In this document: positions 32,834 through 41,850 of the stretch, one piece after another
Numbering within the stretch: the stretch's first letter is position 1
Layout of the letters: the number at the start of each line of letters is the position of its first letter
DNA from: Geomonas silvestris
GTDB lineage: Bacteria; Desulfobacterota; Desulfuromonadia; Geobacterales; Geobacteraceae
Length of the DNA stretch: 64,000 nt
NCBI RefSeq assembly: GCF_014193515.1
Contig: NZ_BLXX01000007.1
Coordinates: 124,001 to 188,000 of the forward strand
Direction of reading: 5' to 3'
Notes under the pieces: generated by a model
The model's database searches: none
Seen by the model: the letters and a program-made list of their open reading frames with translations, nothing else
Told to the model about the DNA's origin: nothing
Made by a program: the position numbers and the translations under genes

Positions 32834-33912
32834 CAGGAACGGGCCCTGGGGTAGGATCCGAGCACCTTGACGAACTGGCAGCAGTCCCCGAGCTCCCGGA
32901 CCGCCTCGGCTACCGCCGGGTCGCCGATGTGGCCGGAGAGGTCGAGGAAGAAGATGTACTCCCAGGCCTTCTTTTTAAGCGGGCGCGACTCGATCTTCGA
33001 GAGGTTGATGTTGCGCTTGGCGAAGGGCTCCAGCATGCGGTGCAGGATCCCCGGCTCGTCGCGCACCAGGAACATGAGCGAGGTCTTGTCGTCGCCGGAG
33101 GGGTCGGTCATCTTGCGCCCGATCACCAGGAACCGGGTGAAGTTGTTCACCTGGTCCTCGATGCGCGCCTTCACCACCTTCAGGTTGTAGATGGAGGCGG
33201 CGTACTCGCTCGCGATGGCGGCGGCGTGGTAGTCCTCGGCCACGATCTGGGCGGCGAGCGTTGTGGAGGCGACGTCGACCAGGGGGACGTTGGGGAGGTT
33301 TTCGGCGAGCCACTTGCGGCACTGGGCCAGGGGCTGCGGGTGCGAGTAGACCTTCTTGATGTCCTCGAAGCGCCCGGTGCGCGACAAAAGGAAGTGCGAG
33401 ACCTCGAGGAGCACCTCGGCGTTGACCTTTAACTCGCTCTCCATGAACATGTCGAGGGTGTGGGTCACCATCCCCTCGGTGGTGTTCTCGACCGGGACCA
33501 CGCCGTAGTAGGCCTCACCCTTCTCGACCGCCTCGAAGACGGCAGGGATGGAGCGTTCCGGGGAGAGCTCGGCGGAGAGGCCGAACTGCTGCATGGACGC
33601 CAGGTGGCTGAAGGTGGCCTTGGGGCCCAGGAAGGCCACCCGCATCGGGTGCTCGAGCGAAAGCGAGGCGGAGATGATCTCGCGGAACACGCCGCGCACG
33701 GCGTCCGAGGGGAAGGGGCCCGGGTTCGCCGCGGTGAGGCGGTCGTAGATCTCCCGCTCGCGGCTGGGGACGTGGAAGTCGCTCTTGGCCTCGGTCTTCA
33801 GGGTCCCCACCTGCATGACCAGCGCGGCACGCTGGTTGAGGAGCTCGAGGATGCGGTCGTCGACCGCGTCTATTTCCTGGCGGAGATGTGCGAGCGTCTG
33901 CTTTTTCTGCAA
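32833..33912 (-). CDS. pheA: Bifunctional chorismate mutase / prephenate dehydratase
   Basis: 359 residues, converting chorismate through prephenate to phenylpyruvate. Residues 1-90 are an AroQ-type chorismate mutase (LAHLRQEIDAVDDRILELLN, PSREREIYDRL). Residues about 92-270 are the dehydratase (RVAFLGPKATFSHLA, VVPVENTTEGMV, and TRFLVIGR). The ACT domain closes it (TSLMFLVRDEPGILHRMLEP and INLSKIESRPLKKKAWEYIF), giving phenylalanine feedback. It is the first gene of the aromatic cluster here. Confidence 0.96.
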   Translation of the reverse strand: MQKKQTLAHLRQEIDAVDDRILELLNQRAALVMQVGTLKTEAKSDFHVPSREREIYDRLTAANPGPFPSDAVRGVFREIISASLSLEHPMRVAFLGPKATFSHLASMQQFGLSAELSPERSIPAVFEAVEKGEAYYGVVPVENTTEGMVTHTLDMFMESELKVNAEVLLEVSHFLLSRTGRFEDIKKVYSHPQPLAQCRKWLAENLPNVPLVDVASTTLAAQIVAEDYHAAAIASEYAASIYNLKVVKARIEDQVNNFTRFLVIGRKMTDPSGDDKTSLMFLVRDEPGILHRMLEPFAKRNINLSKIESRPLKKKAWEYIFFLDLSGHIGDPAVAEAVRELGDCCQFVKVLGSYPRARS

Positions 33913-33995
33913 GATTCGGTTACCTTCTAGGCGGGGGTAGTGAGAGTCAGCGAAGCGTCCATGTATAAGACACTACGAGGAAAGTTGCAATGTTT

Positions 33996-34275
33996 TTTTG
34001 GTTAGGAAACGGCAAACCGGGTCAGCCGCGGAGAGACGGAGGACACGGAGAAAGGCAAAAGCGGAGAAGCGTTCACCATCAGAGGACACAGGGGAACCCA
34101 GAGGAAAAACAACGGCGGGGGAACCTGTAATCGGGTACGGCCTTAATGACCGTTATACTAGGAGGCCAAAAACCTTGGCCCTAGTCCCCAGTCCCTGTTT
34201 GGCCTTCCCCTGTGTTCCTCGGGTTTACCTCTGTGTCCTTGCTCTGTGTTCAGGCTCTTAGGTTTTCCCCTGTCC
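33996..34275. repeat. Composite CACAGAGG-word element, copy 2
   Basis: Left arm about 34030-34125 with GGAGGACACGGAG, CAGAGGACACAGGGG and AACAACGGCGGGG; imperfect middle hairpin around ACGGCCTTAATGACCG; right arm about 34195-34265 with TTCCCCTGTGTTCCTCGGG and CCTCTGTGTCC. No gene between 33913 and 34288. Confidence 0.7.
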
Positions 34276-34288
34276 CTAGCCCCTGCCG

Positions 34289-35029
34289 TCAATACACTTC
34301 GGCGTGGGCCTCGGGGTTCATCGGGTTGGTGCGCACGGCGAGCGAGTAGAGGTAGGGATAGTCCTTCTTCAGGTGCCACATGTAGGATACCCACTGCACC
34401 AGCAGGTGGGTGTGGGCCCTTTTCATATCTCCGGAGAGGTGGTCGAGGTCGCTCTCGGGAAGCCCGGTGAGGCTCTTCCGCGCCCGGAGTTCCTCGATGA
34501 GGTGGAAGACGGCCCACAATAGGTCGGTGAAGGCGTCGTGCTCCAGGAGGTTCGGGTTCTCCATGAGGGCGAGCATGGTCCCCTTCTTCTCGAGCAGGAA
34601 GTCCTTGAGCTGGACCAGGTCGCCGCGCCGCGAGTCGAGCCGGATGTCCTGCGCCTTGAGAAAACGCAGGGCCTCCTGGAAGTTCTGGTCCTTCCACTGC
34701 GGGGTCGGGCGCAGGTGCCGGGAGATCTCGTGGCCGTCGGGGAAGAACTCGAGGAAGTCGCGCAAAAGCTGGGTTCCCACCTCGGAGAAGAAGATGCCGA
34801 TCACCATGTTGAGCTTCTTCATCATCGCCTCGCGCTCGCGGTTTTTGATGACCCGCTCGAGCATGAGCGTCACGAAGAGGACGTAGACCGGGAGGAAGGC
34901 CACGTTGGACATGAAGCCGAAGCCTATCTCGCCCAAGCGGCCGAAGAAGAAGTAGTCGGTGAGGTAGAGCACCAGGGAGACGAGAAGCAGGGACCAGACG
35001 ATCTTGTCTTTGGGGATGCGGAACTTCAA
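34289..35029 (-). CDS. Unknown membrane-anchored protein
   Basis: About 246 residues. Two membrane helices at the N-terminus (IVWSLLLVSLVLYLTDYFFF and NVAFLPVYVLFVTLMLERVI) are followed by about 170 residues of mostly helical cytoplasmic domain (KNREREAMMKKLNMVIGIFF, SRRGDLVQLKDFLLEKKG, HLLVQWVSYMWHLKKDYPYL). I place the start at TTG 35029, just after GGAGGG, because the frame-open GTG at 35071 has no ribosome site. I do not recognise the family. The gene stands alone between two composite repeat elements. Confidence 0.65.
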   Translation of the reverse strand: MKFRIPKDKIVWSLLLVSLVLYLTDYFFFGRLGEIGFGFMSNVAFLPVYVLFVTLMLERVIKNREREAMMKKLNMVIGIFFSEVGTQLLRDFLEFFPDGHEISRHLRPTPQWKDQNFQEALRFLKAQDIRLDSRRGDLVQLKDFLLEKKGTMLALMENPNLLEHDAFTDLLWAVFHLIEELRARKSLTGLPESDLDHLSGDMKRAHTHLLVQWVSYMWHLKKDYPYLYSLAVRTNPMNPEAHAEVY

Positions 35030-35092
35030 GGGGCCCTCCGGGATTAAAGTAGAGGGGCGACAGGGTAGCACAGATTACCGCAAAACGAAAAG

Positions 35093-35390
35093 CACTCACC
35101 ACAGAGGAAGGCAAATCATAACAACCAGGAAAATCGTTTAACCACAAGGACACGGAGGTACACAGAGGAAAGGCAACTGCGGGAAAACCTTGAAACGGGT
35201 TCGGCCCATTCACGCCGGGCGGTCCAGGCCGAAGAGCCTGGAGAAGGCTGTCGACCAAAAGCTCTCACACAGGGGACACAGAGGGAGAGTCGAGGTAGAC
35301 AGGGTAAAATCTTTTTGGTGTTACGTCTTCAGGTCTTCCCCTGTGTGCCTTCGTTTTTCCCCTGTGTACCTTGGTGAGTGCCTTTAAGGT
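35093..35390. repeat. Composite CACAGAGG-word element, copy 3
   Basis: Left arms at about 35097-35112 and 35139-35180 (AACCACAAGGACACGGAGG, ACACAGAGGAAAGG); middle hairpin GGTTCGGCC at 35197 paired with GGCCGAAGAG near 35227; right arm about 35325-35385 with TTCCCCTGTGTGCC and CCCCTGTGTACC. Together with copy 2 it brackets the unknown membrane-protein gene. Confidence 0.72.
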
Positions 35391-36548
35391 TTAACCGATG
35401 CGGCGCAGCCCCTCGGCTACTTTTATGGTGGCACCCCGCCAGGTGGGGAAGATGCCGGAGATCACTCCGACCAAAAGCGCCGCCAGGACCTCCAGGGTGA
35501 TGGTCTCCCGCGAGACGCTGAAGTACGGGAAGAACTGGGCCAGCTGGGTCTCGATCCACAAGGCGGCCGGGAAGGTCCCCACGGCTCCCAGGACGCCGCC
35601 GAACAGGGAAATGGCCACGGACTCGCCGAAGATGAGCACCCCCAGGTGCCCCGCCTTGAACCCCAGGGTCTTAAGTGTCGCATACTCGCCGGTCCGCTCG
35701 CGCGCGGTCATCGCCATGGTGTTGGCCGCCACCACCATGATGATGGCGATCACCATGTAGGAAACGATCTGGATCGCCACCATGATCGCCTCGGTCATGG
35801 AGACGAAGCTCATGTGGAAGGCCTTCTCGGTCTCGGTGAGGGTCTCGGCCAGGGAGTTCTTGAAGATGCCGTCGATGGTGAGGGCCACGTCGGGGGCGAG
35901 CTCGGGCTTCTTCACCCCGACCATGTAGAAGCCGACCTGGTCGGCGCGCCTAGCCACGCTCTTCTTCAGGGTCTCGTTCAGGTAGTCCCAGTGAAAGAGC
36001 AGGATGCGCTCCTCGGTGGTCTTCTCGGCGCCGTGGTAGACGCCGCGCACCACCATCTCCCAGTTGCCGGGGTAGATGGTCCCCTTTAAGGTGACGATGT
36101 CCCCCACCTTCCAGCCGTAGGTCTTGGCGAGCTTGCTCCCGACGATGCACCCCTTGCGGTCCATCAGGAAGTCGCTGCGCTCCTTGGGGGAAAGCCGGAA
36201 CTCGGGGTAGAGGTCGAGGTAGCTCGCGGGCTGGACGGCGTAGTTCGCGAAGAAGTGTTTCTCGTCGATGTAGATGCCGCCGAACCAGTTGCCGTAGGAG
36301 ACCTGGGTGACCCCGGGGACGCCGCGGATGCGGTCCAGGTAGGAGACCGGGAGCGGGAAGATGAGGGAGATGGCGTTGCGGGTGACCAGGCGGGTGGCCG
36401 AGGCGTGTTCGGCGCCGGAGTACCAAAGGCCAACCAGGGTGCGCAAGAGCCCGAAGGCAAGGACCGCCACGGCGACCCCCACCACGGTGAGGATCGAGCG
36501 AAGCTTGTGCCGGAACATGTTGCGCACTATGAACTTCAACATGAACAT
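35391..36548 (-). CDS. ABC transporter permease, MacB/FtsX type (second permease)
   Basis: 385 residues with one N-terminal helix (RSILTVVGVAVAVLAFGLLR), a periplasmic MacB-type domain (about 40-230) and three C-terminal helices (IVSYMVIAIIMVVAANTMAM, GESVAISLFGGVLGAVGTFP, LEVLAALLVGVISGIFPTWR). TARERTGEYATLKTLGFKAG is the coupling segment of FtsX-like permeases. It is the last gene of the adaptor-ATPase-permease-permease operon. Start 36548 opens MFMLKFIVRNMFRHK. The substrate is unknown; a lipid, peptide or drug exported through the envelope is typical. Confidence 0.88.
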   Translation of the reverse strand: MFMLKFIVRNMFRHKLRSILTVVGVAVAVLAFGLLRTLVGLWYSGAEHASATRLVTRNAISLIFPLPVSYLDRIRGVPGVTQVSYGNWFGGIYIDEKHFFANYAVQPASYLDLYPEFRLSPKERSDFLMDRKGCIVGSKLAKTYGWKVGDIVTLKGTIYPGNWEMVVRGVYHGAEKTTEERILLFHWDYLNETLKKSVARRADQVGFYMVGVKKPELAPDVALTIDGIFKNSLAETLTETEKAFHMSFVSMTEAIMVAIQIVSYMVIAIIMVVAANTMAMTARERTGEYATLKTLGFKAGHLGVLIFGESVAISLFGGVLGAVGTFPAALWIETQLAQFFPYFSVSRETITLEVLAALLVGVISGIFPTWRGATIKVAEGLRRIG

Positions 36549-36593
36549 GAGGAGCTCACCTGTTTGTTGTACCGTACTGCCAATGTAAGGGCG

Positions 36594-36645
36594 ACGCTGC
36601 TCGGACCGATCCGACCGATAAGACGATCGGACCGAGCACACTCCA
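36594..36645. repeat. CGGACCGATC inverted element
   Basis: TGCTCGGACCGATC at 36598-36611 pairs with GATCGGACCGAGCA at 36627-36640 (one internal mismatch), forming a hairpin in the permease-permease gap. A related run of CGGATCGG words is at 53039-53072. On the minus-strand mRNA it could fold between the two permease genes. Confidence 0.65.
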
Positions 36646-36654
36646 CGGGAGCCG

Positions 36655-37821
36655 TCAGCTTTCCCGCAGGGCGCTGACGATGCTCAACCTCGCCGCACGC
36701 ACTGCCGGGAGCATGCCGCCTATGAAACCCATCACCAGGGAGAAGACAAGCGACTTCCAGAAGATCCCGAAGGTGAGGGTGAAGGAGAAGGCCAGCTCGG
36801 AGAAGGACGCCCAGTTCATGGTGGAGATGGTGATGAACTGGAGAAAGGACGCGGCCACTACTCCCAACACCCCTCCACAAAGCCCCAACAACAACGCCTC
36901 GAGCAAAAACGCCCCCAGGATGCTCACCCGCTGAAACCCCAAGGCCCGCAGGGTCCCGATCTCCCCTACCCGGTTCGCCACGGCCGCGTACATGGTGATG
37001 GTCGCCCCGATCACGGCTCCTATGGAAAAGACGACGGTAAGCACCATCCCGAGGATGCGCAGGAAGTTCGCCATCGCCTCGGACTGGTCCAGGTAGTACC
37101 TGGTCTCGCGCTTCGCCTCGACGGTGAGCCTCGGGTCGCTCTCGATGCGCGCCTTGAACGGATCGAAGCGCCCGGGATCCTTCATCCGGAACAGTACGGA
37201 GGAGTAGACCTGGCGCCGGAAGGCCTGCATCATCTGGTCGCAGTCGCCCCAGATCTCGGAGGAGAACCCGGTGCTCCCGGCGTCGAAGATCCCCACCACG
37301 CGCCAGTCGCGCATCCCGAAACGGAGCGTCTCGCCCAGCCCGCACCCCTGGAAGCGCCGCGCGATGCTCTCGCCGGCAATCACCTCGGCGGAACCGGGGC
37401 GCGGCAGCCTCCCCACCTTGAGGTGCACCGCGGGCCTCAGGTCAAGGGAGGCGGCGGCGATGCCGCGGATCACCACGTTCGCGGGGTTGTTGCTGCCGCG
37501 CTTTTTCAGGTTGATGAGGACCACCAGCTCCTTCGCCAGGAGCTCGTTGCCGTCGGCGCCGATCGCCACCTCGGGCTGGCTCTCGATGAGCGCCGCCTGG
37601 TCGCGCTCCACACCGCTTTGCACCTCGGAGTTGGACGCCTTCCTGATGACCACCACGTTGTCGGAGGAACCGGTCTGCACCAGGGTCTGCTGCAACCCCT
37701 CGGCGAGCATGAGGGTCGCCGCGAAGACGAAGACCACGAGCCCCATGCCGCTTGCGGTGAGGACGGTGGTCAGGCGCCGGGTCCAGAGGTTGCGCAGGCT
37801 ATAGGAGTAGGGGATCCCCAT
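36655..37821 (-). CDS. ABC transporter permease, MacB/FtsX type (first permease)
   Basis: 388 residues. N-terminal helix (RLTTVLTASGMGLVVFVFAATLM), periplasmic MacB-like domain (about 45-260) and three C-terminal helices (ILGMVLTVVFSIGAVIGATI, SILGAFLLEALLLGLCGGVL, ILWKSLVF...GFIGGMLPA in outline). AAVANRVGEIGTLRALGFQR is the conserved coupling motif. It starts 2 bp after the ATPase gene. Two similar permease genes suggest a heterodimer. Confidence 0.88.
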   Translation of the reverse strand: MGIPYSYSLRNLWTRRLTTVLTASGMGLVVFVFAATLMLAEGLQQTLVQTGSSDNVVVIRKASNSEVQSGVERDQAALIESQPEVAIGADGNELLAKELVVLINLKKRGSNNPANVVIRGIAAASLDLRPAVHLKVGRLPRPGSAEVIAGESIARRFQGCGLGETLRFGMRDWRVVGIFDAGSTGFSSEIWGDCDQMMQAFRRQVYSSVLFRMKDPGRFDPFKARIESDPRLTVEAKRETRYYLDQSEAMANFLRILGMVLTVVFSIGAVIGATITMYAAVANRVGEIGTLRALGFQRVSILGAFLLEALLLGLCGGVLGVVAASFLQFITISTMNWASFSELAFSFTLTFGIFWKSLVFSLVMGFIGGMLPAVRAARLSIVSALRES

Positions 37822-37823
37822 CG

Positions 37824-38516
37824 TCAGCTCTCGCTCAGTTCGCCCTTCTCGAGGTGGCGGATCAGGTGGGCCTTCTCGGCGGCGCGCGGGTCGTGGGTCA
37901 CCATGATGATGGTCTTCCCCAGCTCGTGCACCAGGCGGTCCATGAGCTTCAGGATCTCCTCGGCGGAGGCGCGGTCGAGGTCGCCGGTCGGCTCGTCGGC
38001 CACCAGGATCTCGGGATCGGTGACCACGGCGCGGGCGATGGCGACCCGCTGCTGCTGGCCGCCGGAGAGCTGGGAGGGGTAGTGGTCCATCCGGTCGGCG
38101 AGCCCGACCACGGAGAGGACCGCCTCGACGTGCTCGCGGCGCTCGCGACGGGAGAGCGAGGTCAGCAGGAGGGGGAGCTCCACGTTCTCGAAGGCGGTGA
38201 GGACCGGGATCAGGTTGTAGAACTGGAAGATGAAGCCGACGGAATGGGCGCGCCAGCGGGCGAGCTCGTTCTCGGAGAGGCCGGTGATCTCCACCCCGGC
38301 CACCTTGATGGAGCCCGAATCGGCGGAGTCGATGCCGGCGATCAGGTTCAAGAGGGTGCTCTTGCCGGAACCCGACGGCCCCATGAGCGCCACGAACTCG
38401 CCGCGGGCGATGTCGAAGCTGATGCCGGTCAACACCGGCAGGACCTGGTTGCCGCGCCGGTAGCTCTTGGAGAGGTTGCGTATGGAGACGATCGCGTCCG
38501 GGCTTGCGCTCATCAC
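37824..38516 (-). CDS. ABC transporter ATP-binding protein, LolD/MacB type
   Basis: 230 residues. Walker A GPSGSGKSTLLN, Q-loop FIFQFYNLIPVLTAFENVEL, signature LSGGQQQRVAIARAVVTDPE, Walker B ILVADEPTGDLD and switch histidine in MVTHDPRAAEKAHLIRHLEKG are all present. The length and LIPVLTA segment are those of the LolD/MacB subfamily that drives FtsX-like permeases in mechanotransmission rather than membrane transport. It overlaps the adaptor gene by four bases. Confidence 0.93.
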   Translation of the reverse strand: MMSASPDAIVSIRNLSKSYRRGNQVLPVLTGISFDIARGEFVALMGPSGSGKSTLLNLIAGIDSADSGSIKVAGVEITGLSENELARWRAHSVGFIFQFYNLIPVLTAFENVELPLLLTSLSRRERREHVEAVLSVVGLADRMDHYPSQLSGGQQQRVAIARAVVTDPEILVADEPTGDLDRASAEEILKLMDRLVHELGKTIIMVTHDPRAAEKAHLIRHLEKGELSES

Positions 38517-39730
38517 TTCTCCTGGGTCTTGATGCGGGAGCGGTCCTTGAGTTTCTCGAGCGGCTTCACGGCGATACGCTCGCCGGCCTTGAGCCCTCCG
38601 GTCACCTGCACCAGGTCCCCCACCTTTTCGCCGAGGGTGACCGGGGTCTCGACGACCTCGTCACCCTTCACCAGGAAGACCACCTTCCTCCCGCCGCGCT
38701 CCACGATGGACGCGGGCTGGATGGCCAGAAGCGGCTTGTTCTCGCTCGGTGCCACCGGGCGCTCCAGGAAGGCGACCTTGGCGCTCATCTCGGGGAGGAT
38801 GCGGGGGTCCCGGTCCAGGAAGCGCACCTTCACGAGGACGCTCCCCTTGCTGCGGTCGGCGGTGGGGACGATGGTGTGCAGCTCGGCGCGGAAGCGGGTA
38901 TCGGAGAGGGCGTCGAGGAGGATCTCGCAGGGCTGGCCCACCTTCACCTTGGCGATGTTGGCCTCGGAGACGTCGGCCTCGACCTCGAGGGAACCCATGT
39001 CGGCCAGGGTGACCACGGCGGCCTTGGCGTTGGCCGCGGCGGCGAGCGGAGAGACGATGTCCCCGACGTCCGCGTTCTTGGTGAGCACCACGCCGTCGAA
39101 GGGGGCGCGGATCAGGGTGTAGTCAAGCGACGCCTCGGCACCGGCGAGGGCTGCCTGGGCGGCGCGGATGTTGTCGCGGGCCCCGGCGCTGGCGGCGACG
39201 GCGCGGTCGTAGCGGGCCTTGGCGCTGTCGTAGTCGGACTGGGAGATGATCCCCTGGCCTATGAGTTCCTTGTTGCGGGAGAGGTTGCGGGCAGCGTCCT
39301 TCTCCTCGACCCGGGCCTGTTCGAGGACCGCGCGGGCGTTGGCGAGGGATGCTTGGGCCTGGTCCTTGGTGGCCGTGACGTCGCGGTTTTCCAGGCGCGC
39401 CAGGAGCTGGCCGGCACGCACCACGCTCCCTTCCTCGACACCCAGCCACTCGAGCCGGCCGGTCGCCTTCGAGGAGACCGCCGCCTTGCGCTGGGCCACC
39501 ACGTAGCCGCTGGCGTTTAAGAGAGAAAAGGTCTGGGAGGGGTAGACCAGCGAAACCGTGGCGACCTCGACCTGCACCGGGCGGGTCACCAGCACCCGCC
39601 ACCCCAAAAGCGCCACCAGAAGGACGGCCGCCGCGATGATGAGCCAGAAACGCCGGCGTTTGCCGGGGCCGGCGGGGGAGGTGTAGCGCTCCTTGTCGAT
39701 GGTGAGCTTGTTCAGATCGTCTTGAGCCAT
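38513..39730 (-). CDS. Periplasmic adaptor (HlyD/MacA family)
   Basis: 405 residues. Basic N-terminus, one membrane helix (RRRFWLIIAAAVLLVALLGWRVL), lipoyl-like halves (ASGYVVAQRKAAVSSKATGR and YTLIRAPFDGVVLTKNADVG), a long coiled-coil hairpin (TKDQAQASLANARAVLEQAR...YDSAKARYDRAVAASAG), then beta-barrel and membrane-proximal domains (LEVEADVSEANIAKVKVGQP). It links the inner-membrane pump to an outer-membrane channel. Start 39730 follows GGGGAG. It is the first gene of the operon, followed by ATPase and two permeases. No TolC gene is adjacent. Confidence 0.92.
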   Translation of the reverse strand: MAQDDLNKLTIDKERYTSPAGPGKRRRFWLIIAAAVLLVALLGWRVLVTRPVQVEVATVSLVYPSQTFSLLNASGYVVAQRKAAVSSKATGRLEWLGVEEGSVVRAGQLLARLENRDVTATKDQAQASLANARAVLEQARVEEKDAARNLSRNKELIGQGIISQSDYDSAKARYDRAVAASAGARDNIRAAQAALAGAEASLDYTLIRAPFDGVVLTKNADVGDIVSPLAAAANAKAAVVTLADMGSLEVEADVSEANIAKVKVGQPCEILLDALSDTRFRAELHTIVPTADRSKGSVLVKVRFLDRDPRILPEMSAKVAFLERPVAPSENKPLLAIQPASIVERGGRKVVFLVKGDEVVETPVTLGEKVGDLVQVTGGLKAGERIAVKPLEKLKDRSRIKTQEK

Positions 39731-39780
39731 AGGTCGCACTCCCCGTGAAAGTCTTAACTTCTTACCACTTTTAGAAGCAA

Positions 39781-39884
39781 TGGACAATTGACAATGAACA
39801 ATCGACGACTGACGGCTGAAGGCCCAGGCAGTTACGATGCCTGAAAATGACGTAAGGGACGCAAGGGACCGAAGGATTTACGGG
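39781..39884. repeat. ATTGACAAT words followed by GGGAC(G/C) words
   Basis: 39781-39815 repeats ATTGACAATG/ACGACTGACG words; 39850-39884 repeats AAGGGAC words (CGTAAGGGACGCAAGGGACC). Both kinds recur elsewhere (21717-21752; 45217-45260, 46449-46491, 61672-61731). Confidence 0.6.
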
Positions 39885-39899
39885 GCCTGACCTGACGTC

Positions 39900-40181
39900 C
39901 TAGAGCTCCTCGACCAGCATTTCGGTTACCTCGACGTCGGGGCGCTCGACCAATAGCCAACGCTCGAGCTCCTGCAACTGGGCACGGGCGTGGCTTGCGC
40001 TTTGGGAGAGGGTCACGAAGGCGAGCTCGGCATCCTCGGGCTGGTCGTTGAGTCCCGCCTCGGTGCAGGCTACGTTGAACCGGTTGCGCGCCCGGGTAAG
40101 TACGCTCTTCACGATGGAACGCTTCTCCTTCAGGGTCCGGCTGGTCAGACGCAAACGCAACATGAGCATGACGACGTGCAT
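39900..40181 (-). CDS. DUF503-family (YlxP-like) protein
   Basis: 93 residues with the family pattern MLRLRLTSRTLKEKRSIVKS, ...RARNRFNVACTEAG and a C-terminal strand-helix. The family has a ferredoxin-like fold and often lies near rbfA and truB; here it is alone between repeat islands. Function is unknown; a role in translation or ribosome assembly is a guess from its usual neighbours. Confidence 0.85.
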   Translation of the reverse strand: MHVVMLMLRLRLTSRTLKEKRSIVKSVLTRARNRFNVACTEAGLNDQPEDAELAFVTLSQSASHARAQLQELERWLLVERPDVEVTEMLVEEL

Positions 40182-40316
40182 AAGGTTACCCCCCTTCCCT
40201 CTCCACCTTAACCCTGCTCTTCACTTTTTCTCAACACCCAACTCTTTACCGCATTCTCACGTTGTCAGCCAGGCGCAATTTCGCTACACTGCGGCCTTCT
40301 TGAAAAGGAGCCTGTC

Positions 40317-41450
40317 ATGTCGATCCTGCGCCTGCCCCTGTTCTTGTTTCTCCTCGCCTTTTCGGCGCTTGCCGGCTGCGCCCCGACGCTGCGCACCTCG
40401 CAGCTCCCCCCGGGTTTCTCGGTGCAGCCGCTCGCCAAGATCGACGCCGGCTCCGCCTGGGCGGTGAACGGAAACGGCACCGTCGCCGCGGTGCACGAGA
40501 ACCAGCTGAACCTGGTGGTGGCCGCGCCTCAGCCCGGTATTCCTGTGGCACCCGCCCCGGCCTTGGTGCTCGCCTTCTCCCCGAAGGGGGACCGGCTCGC
40601 GGCGGCCTTCGCCGAGGGAGCAGAGAGTTCGCTGTGCGGTTACGACACGGGTGGCAGACTCCTCGCCGCAACGAAGGTTCCGGGACGGGTGACGGCAATC
40701 GTTTGGCGCAGCGACGCCGAGATACTGGCCACCTCGCTCTCCCTCAAGCGCCTGAGTATTGGCTGCGAGCTCTCCTCGTTCCTGGTGCGCTGGGACCTGA
40801 AAGGAGCGGCGGCGCAGACGATGATCTTCGACGTGACGGTGCGCCCCGAGCTTGCCAAGTTACCGGAGACCGAGCTTTACCGCACGCTCAATTTCGCCCT
40901 CTCCCCCTACGGTGACGAGATCGCCTACACGGCACTCAAGGACCCGCCGCTTTCCCCGCCCTACGAGAGGGTCGCGCTGCGCCACCTGGAGAGCGGTGCC
41001 GAAAAGGTGGTCACCGAACTGCCGCTTTTCTCGGGGGGGCCTGCCTACCTGCCGGACGGCAACCACCTCCTGGTTGGAACCGCGGGAACCATCACCCGCA
41101 AGCTGAAACTGCCGAGTGGCAACGAGGTAAACGCCTGGACCAGCCCCGGCGACCAGATCGCGGTCTCTCCTTCGGGGGGGTACCTTTTGCTGGACAACCG
41201 GCTCTACCAGGGGAACCAGGAACTCTTCTCCCTGCCGCGCCGGGCTCAGGGGAGTTTTCTCCCCGACGGCAGCGGGCTCGTGGTGGCGGACGGGGGGAAT
41301 CTCTTCCTGGTATCGGGACTGAACGACCAGCCGCGCCCCGCGCTCCCCGGGGACCTCGACCGCATCCTGGAACTGCGCAGGCTGTTCATGCAGGGGGTGA
41401 TCAGCGATGCCGAGTACAAGGGCCGGCTCAAGACGTTGAGCCAGCCGTAA
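40317..41450 (+). CDS. Lipoprotein with beta-propeller-like repeats and SHOCT-like tail
   Basis: 377 residues. Lipoprotein signal FLFLLAFSALAGCAPTLR (lipid on Cys20 of LAGC). The body reads like WD40/TolB-type blades (VLAFSPKGDRLAAAFAEG, LNFALSPYGDEIAYTALKDP, PAYLPDGNHLLVGTAGTI, QIAVSPSGGYLLLDNRLYQG). The last 25 residues (ELRRLFMQGVISDAEYKGRL) resemble a SHOCT helix pair. It is probably anchored in the outer or inner membrane facing the periplasm. No neighbour explains its role. Confidence 0.72.
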   Translation: MSILRLPLFLFLLAFSALAGCAPTLRTSQLPPGFSVQPLAKIDAGSAWAVNGNGTVAAVHENQLNLVVAAPQPGIPVAPAPALVLAFSPKGDRLAAAFAEGAESSLCGYDTGGRLLAATKVPGRVTAIVWRSDAEILATSLSLKRLSIGCELSSFLVRWDLKGAAAQTMIFDVTVRPELAKLPETELYRTLNFALSPYGDEIAYTALKDPPLSPPYERVALRHLESGAEKVVTELPLFSGGPAYLPDGNHLLVGTAGTITRKLKLPSGNEVNAWTSPGDQIAVSPSGGYLLLDNRLYQGNQELFSLPRRAQGSFLPDGSGLVVADGGNLFLVSGLNDQPRPALPGDLDRILELRRLFMQGVISDAEYKGRLKTLSQP

Positions 41451-41459
41451 ACCTCGCAA

Positions 41460-41745
41460 GGCAAAAGCTTTTACCACAGGGGACACAGAGGTACACGGAG
41501 GAAAACCAACGGCGGGGAAAATCTTTGGAAGGGGCGGCCGCTTCATGCCAGGCGGTTAAGGCCGAAGAGCTTGACTAGCCCCCAGCCCCTAACCCCGATG
41601 TTTGCCTTCCCCTTTGTTCCTCGGGTTTACCTCTGTGTTCAGGCTTTTAAGCAGGACCCCGGGACGGAACCAAAACCCTTTAGAGGTAACGTTTTTGCGT
41701 TCCTCTGTGGTCCTCTGCGCGCCTCTTTGGTTGACGCTTTGCCAG
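41460..41745. repeat. Composite CACAGAGG-word element, copy 4
   Basis: Left arm about 41472-41520 (CCACAGGGGACACAGAGG, then AACGGCGGGGAAAATC); middle hairpin GCGGCCGCTT near 41533 with AAGGCCGAAGAG near 41558; right arm about 41590-41730 with GTTCCTCGGGTTTACCTCTG and TTCCTCTGTGGTCC. It lies upstream of rdgC and shares its right-arm text with copy 2. No gene between 41451 and 41850. Confidence 0.72.
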
Positions 41746-41850
41746 GTTTTCCTTGGCGCCCGCTTTTCCCTTTTTTCTTGCCCGCACCTTTTAAAAGGTG
41801 TATCCATGCTGTCCCCCATAATTACGCGTACTACCGAAGGAGAAACACCC

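Noticed and set aside
41602..41850. N-terminal extension of rdgC by 83 codons
   Set aside because: The extension translates the composite repeat element; a GAAGGAG site and ATG at 41851 give the family N-terminus.
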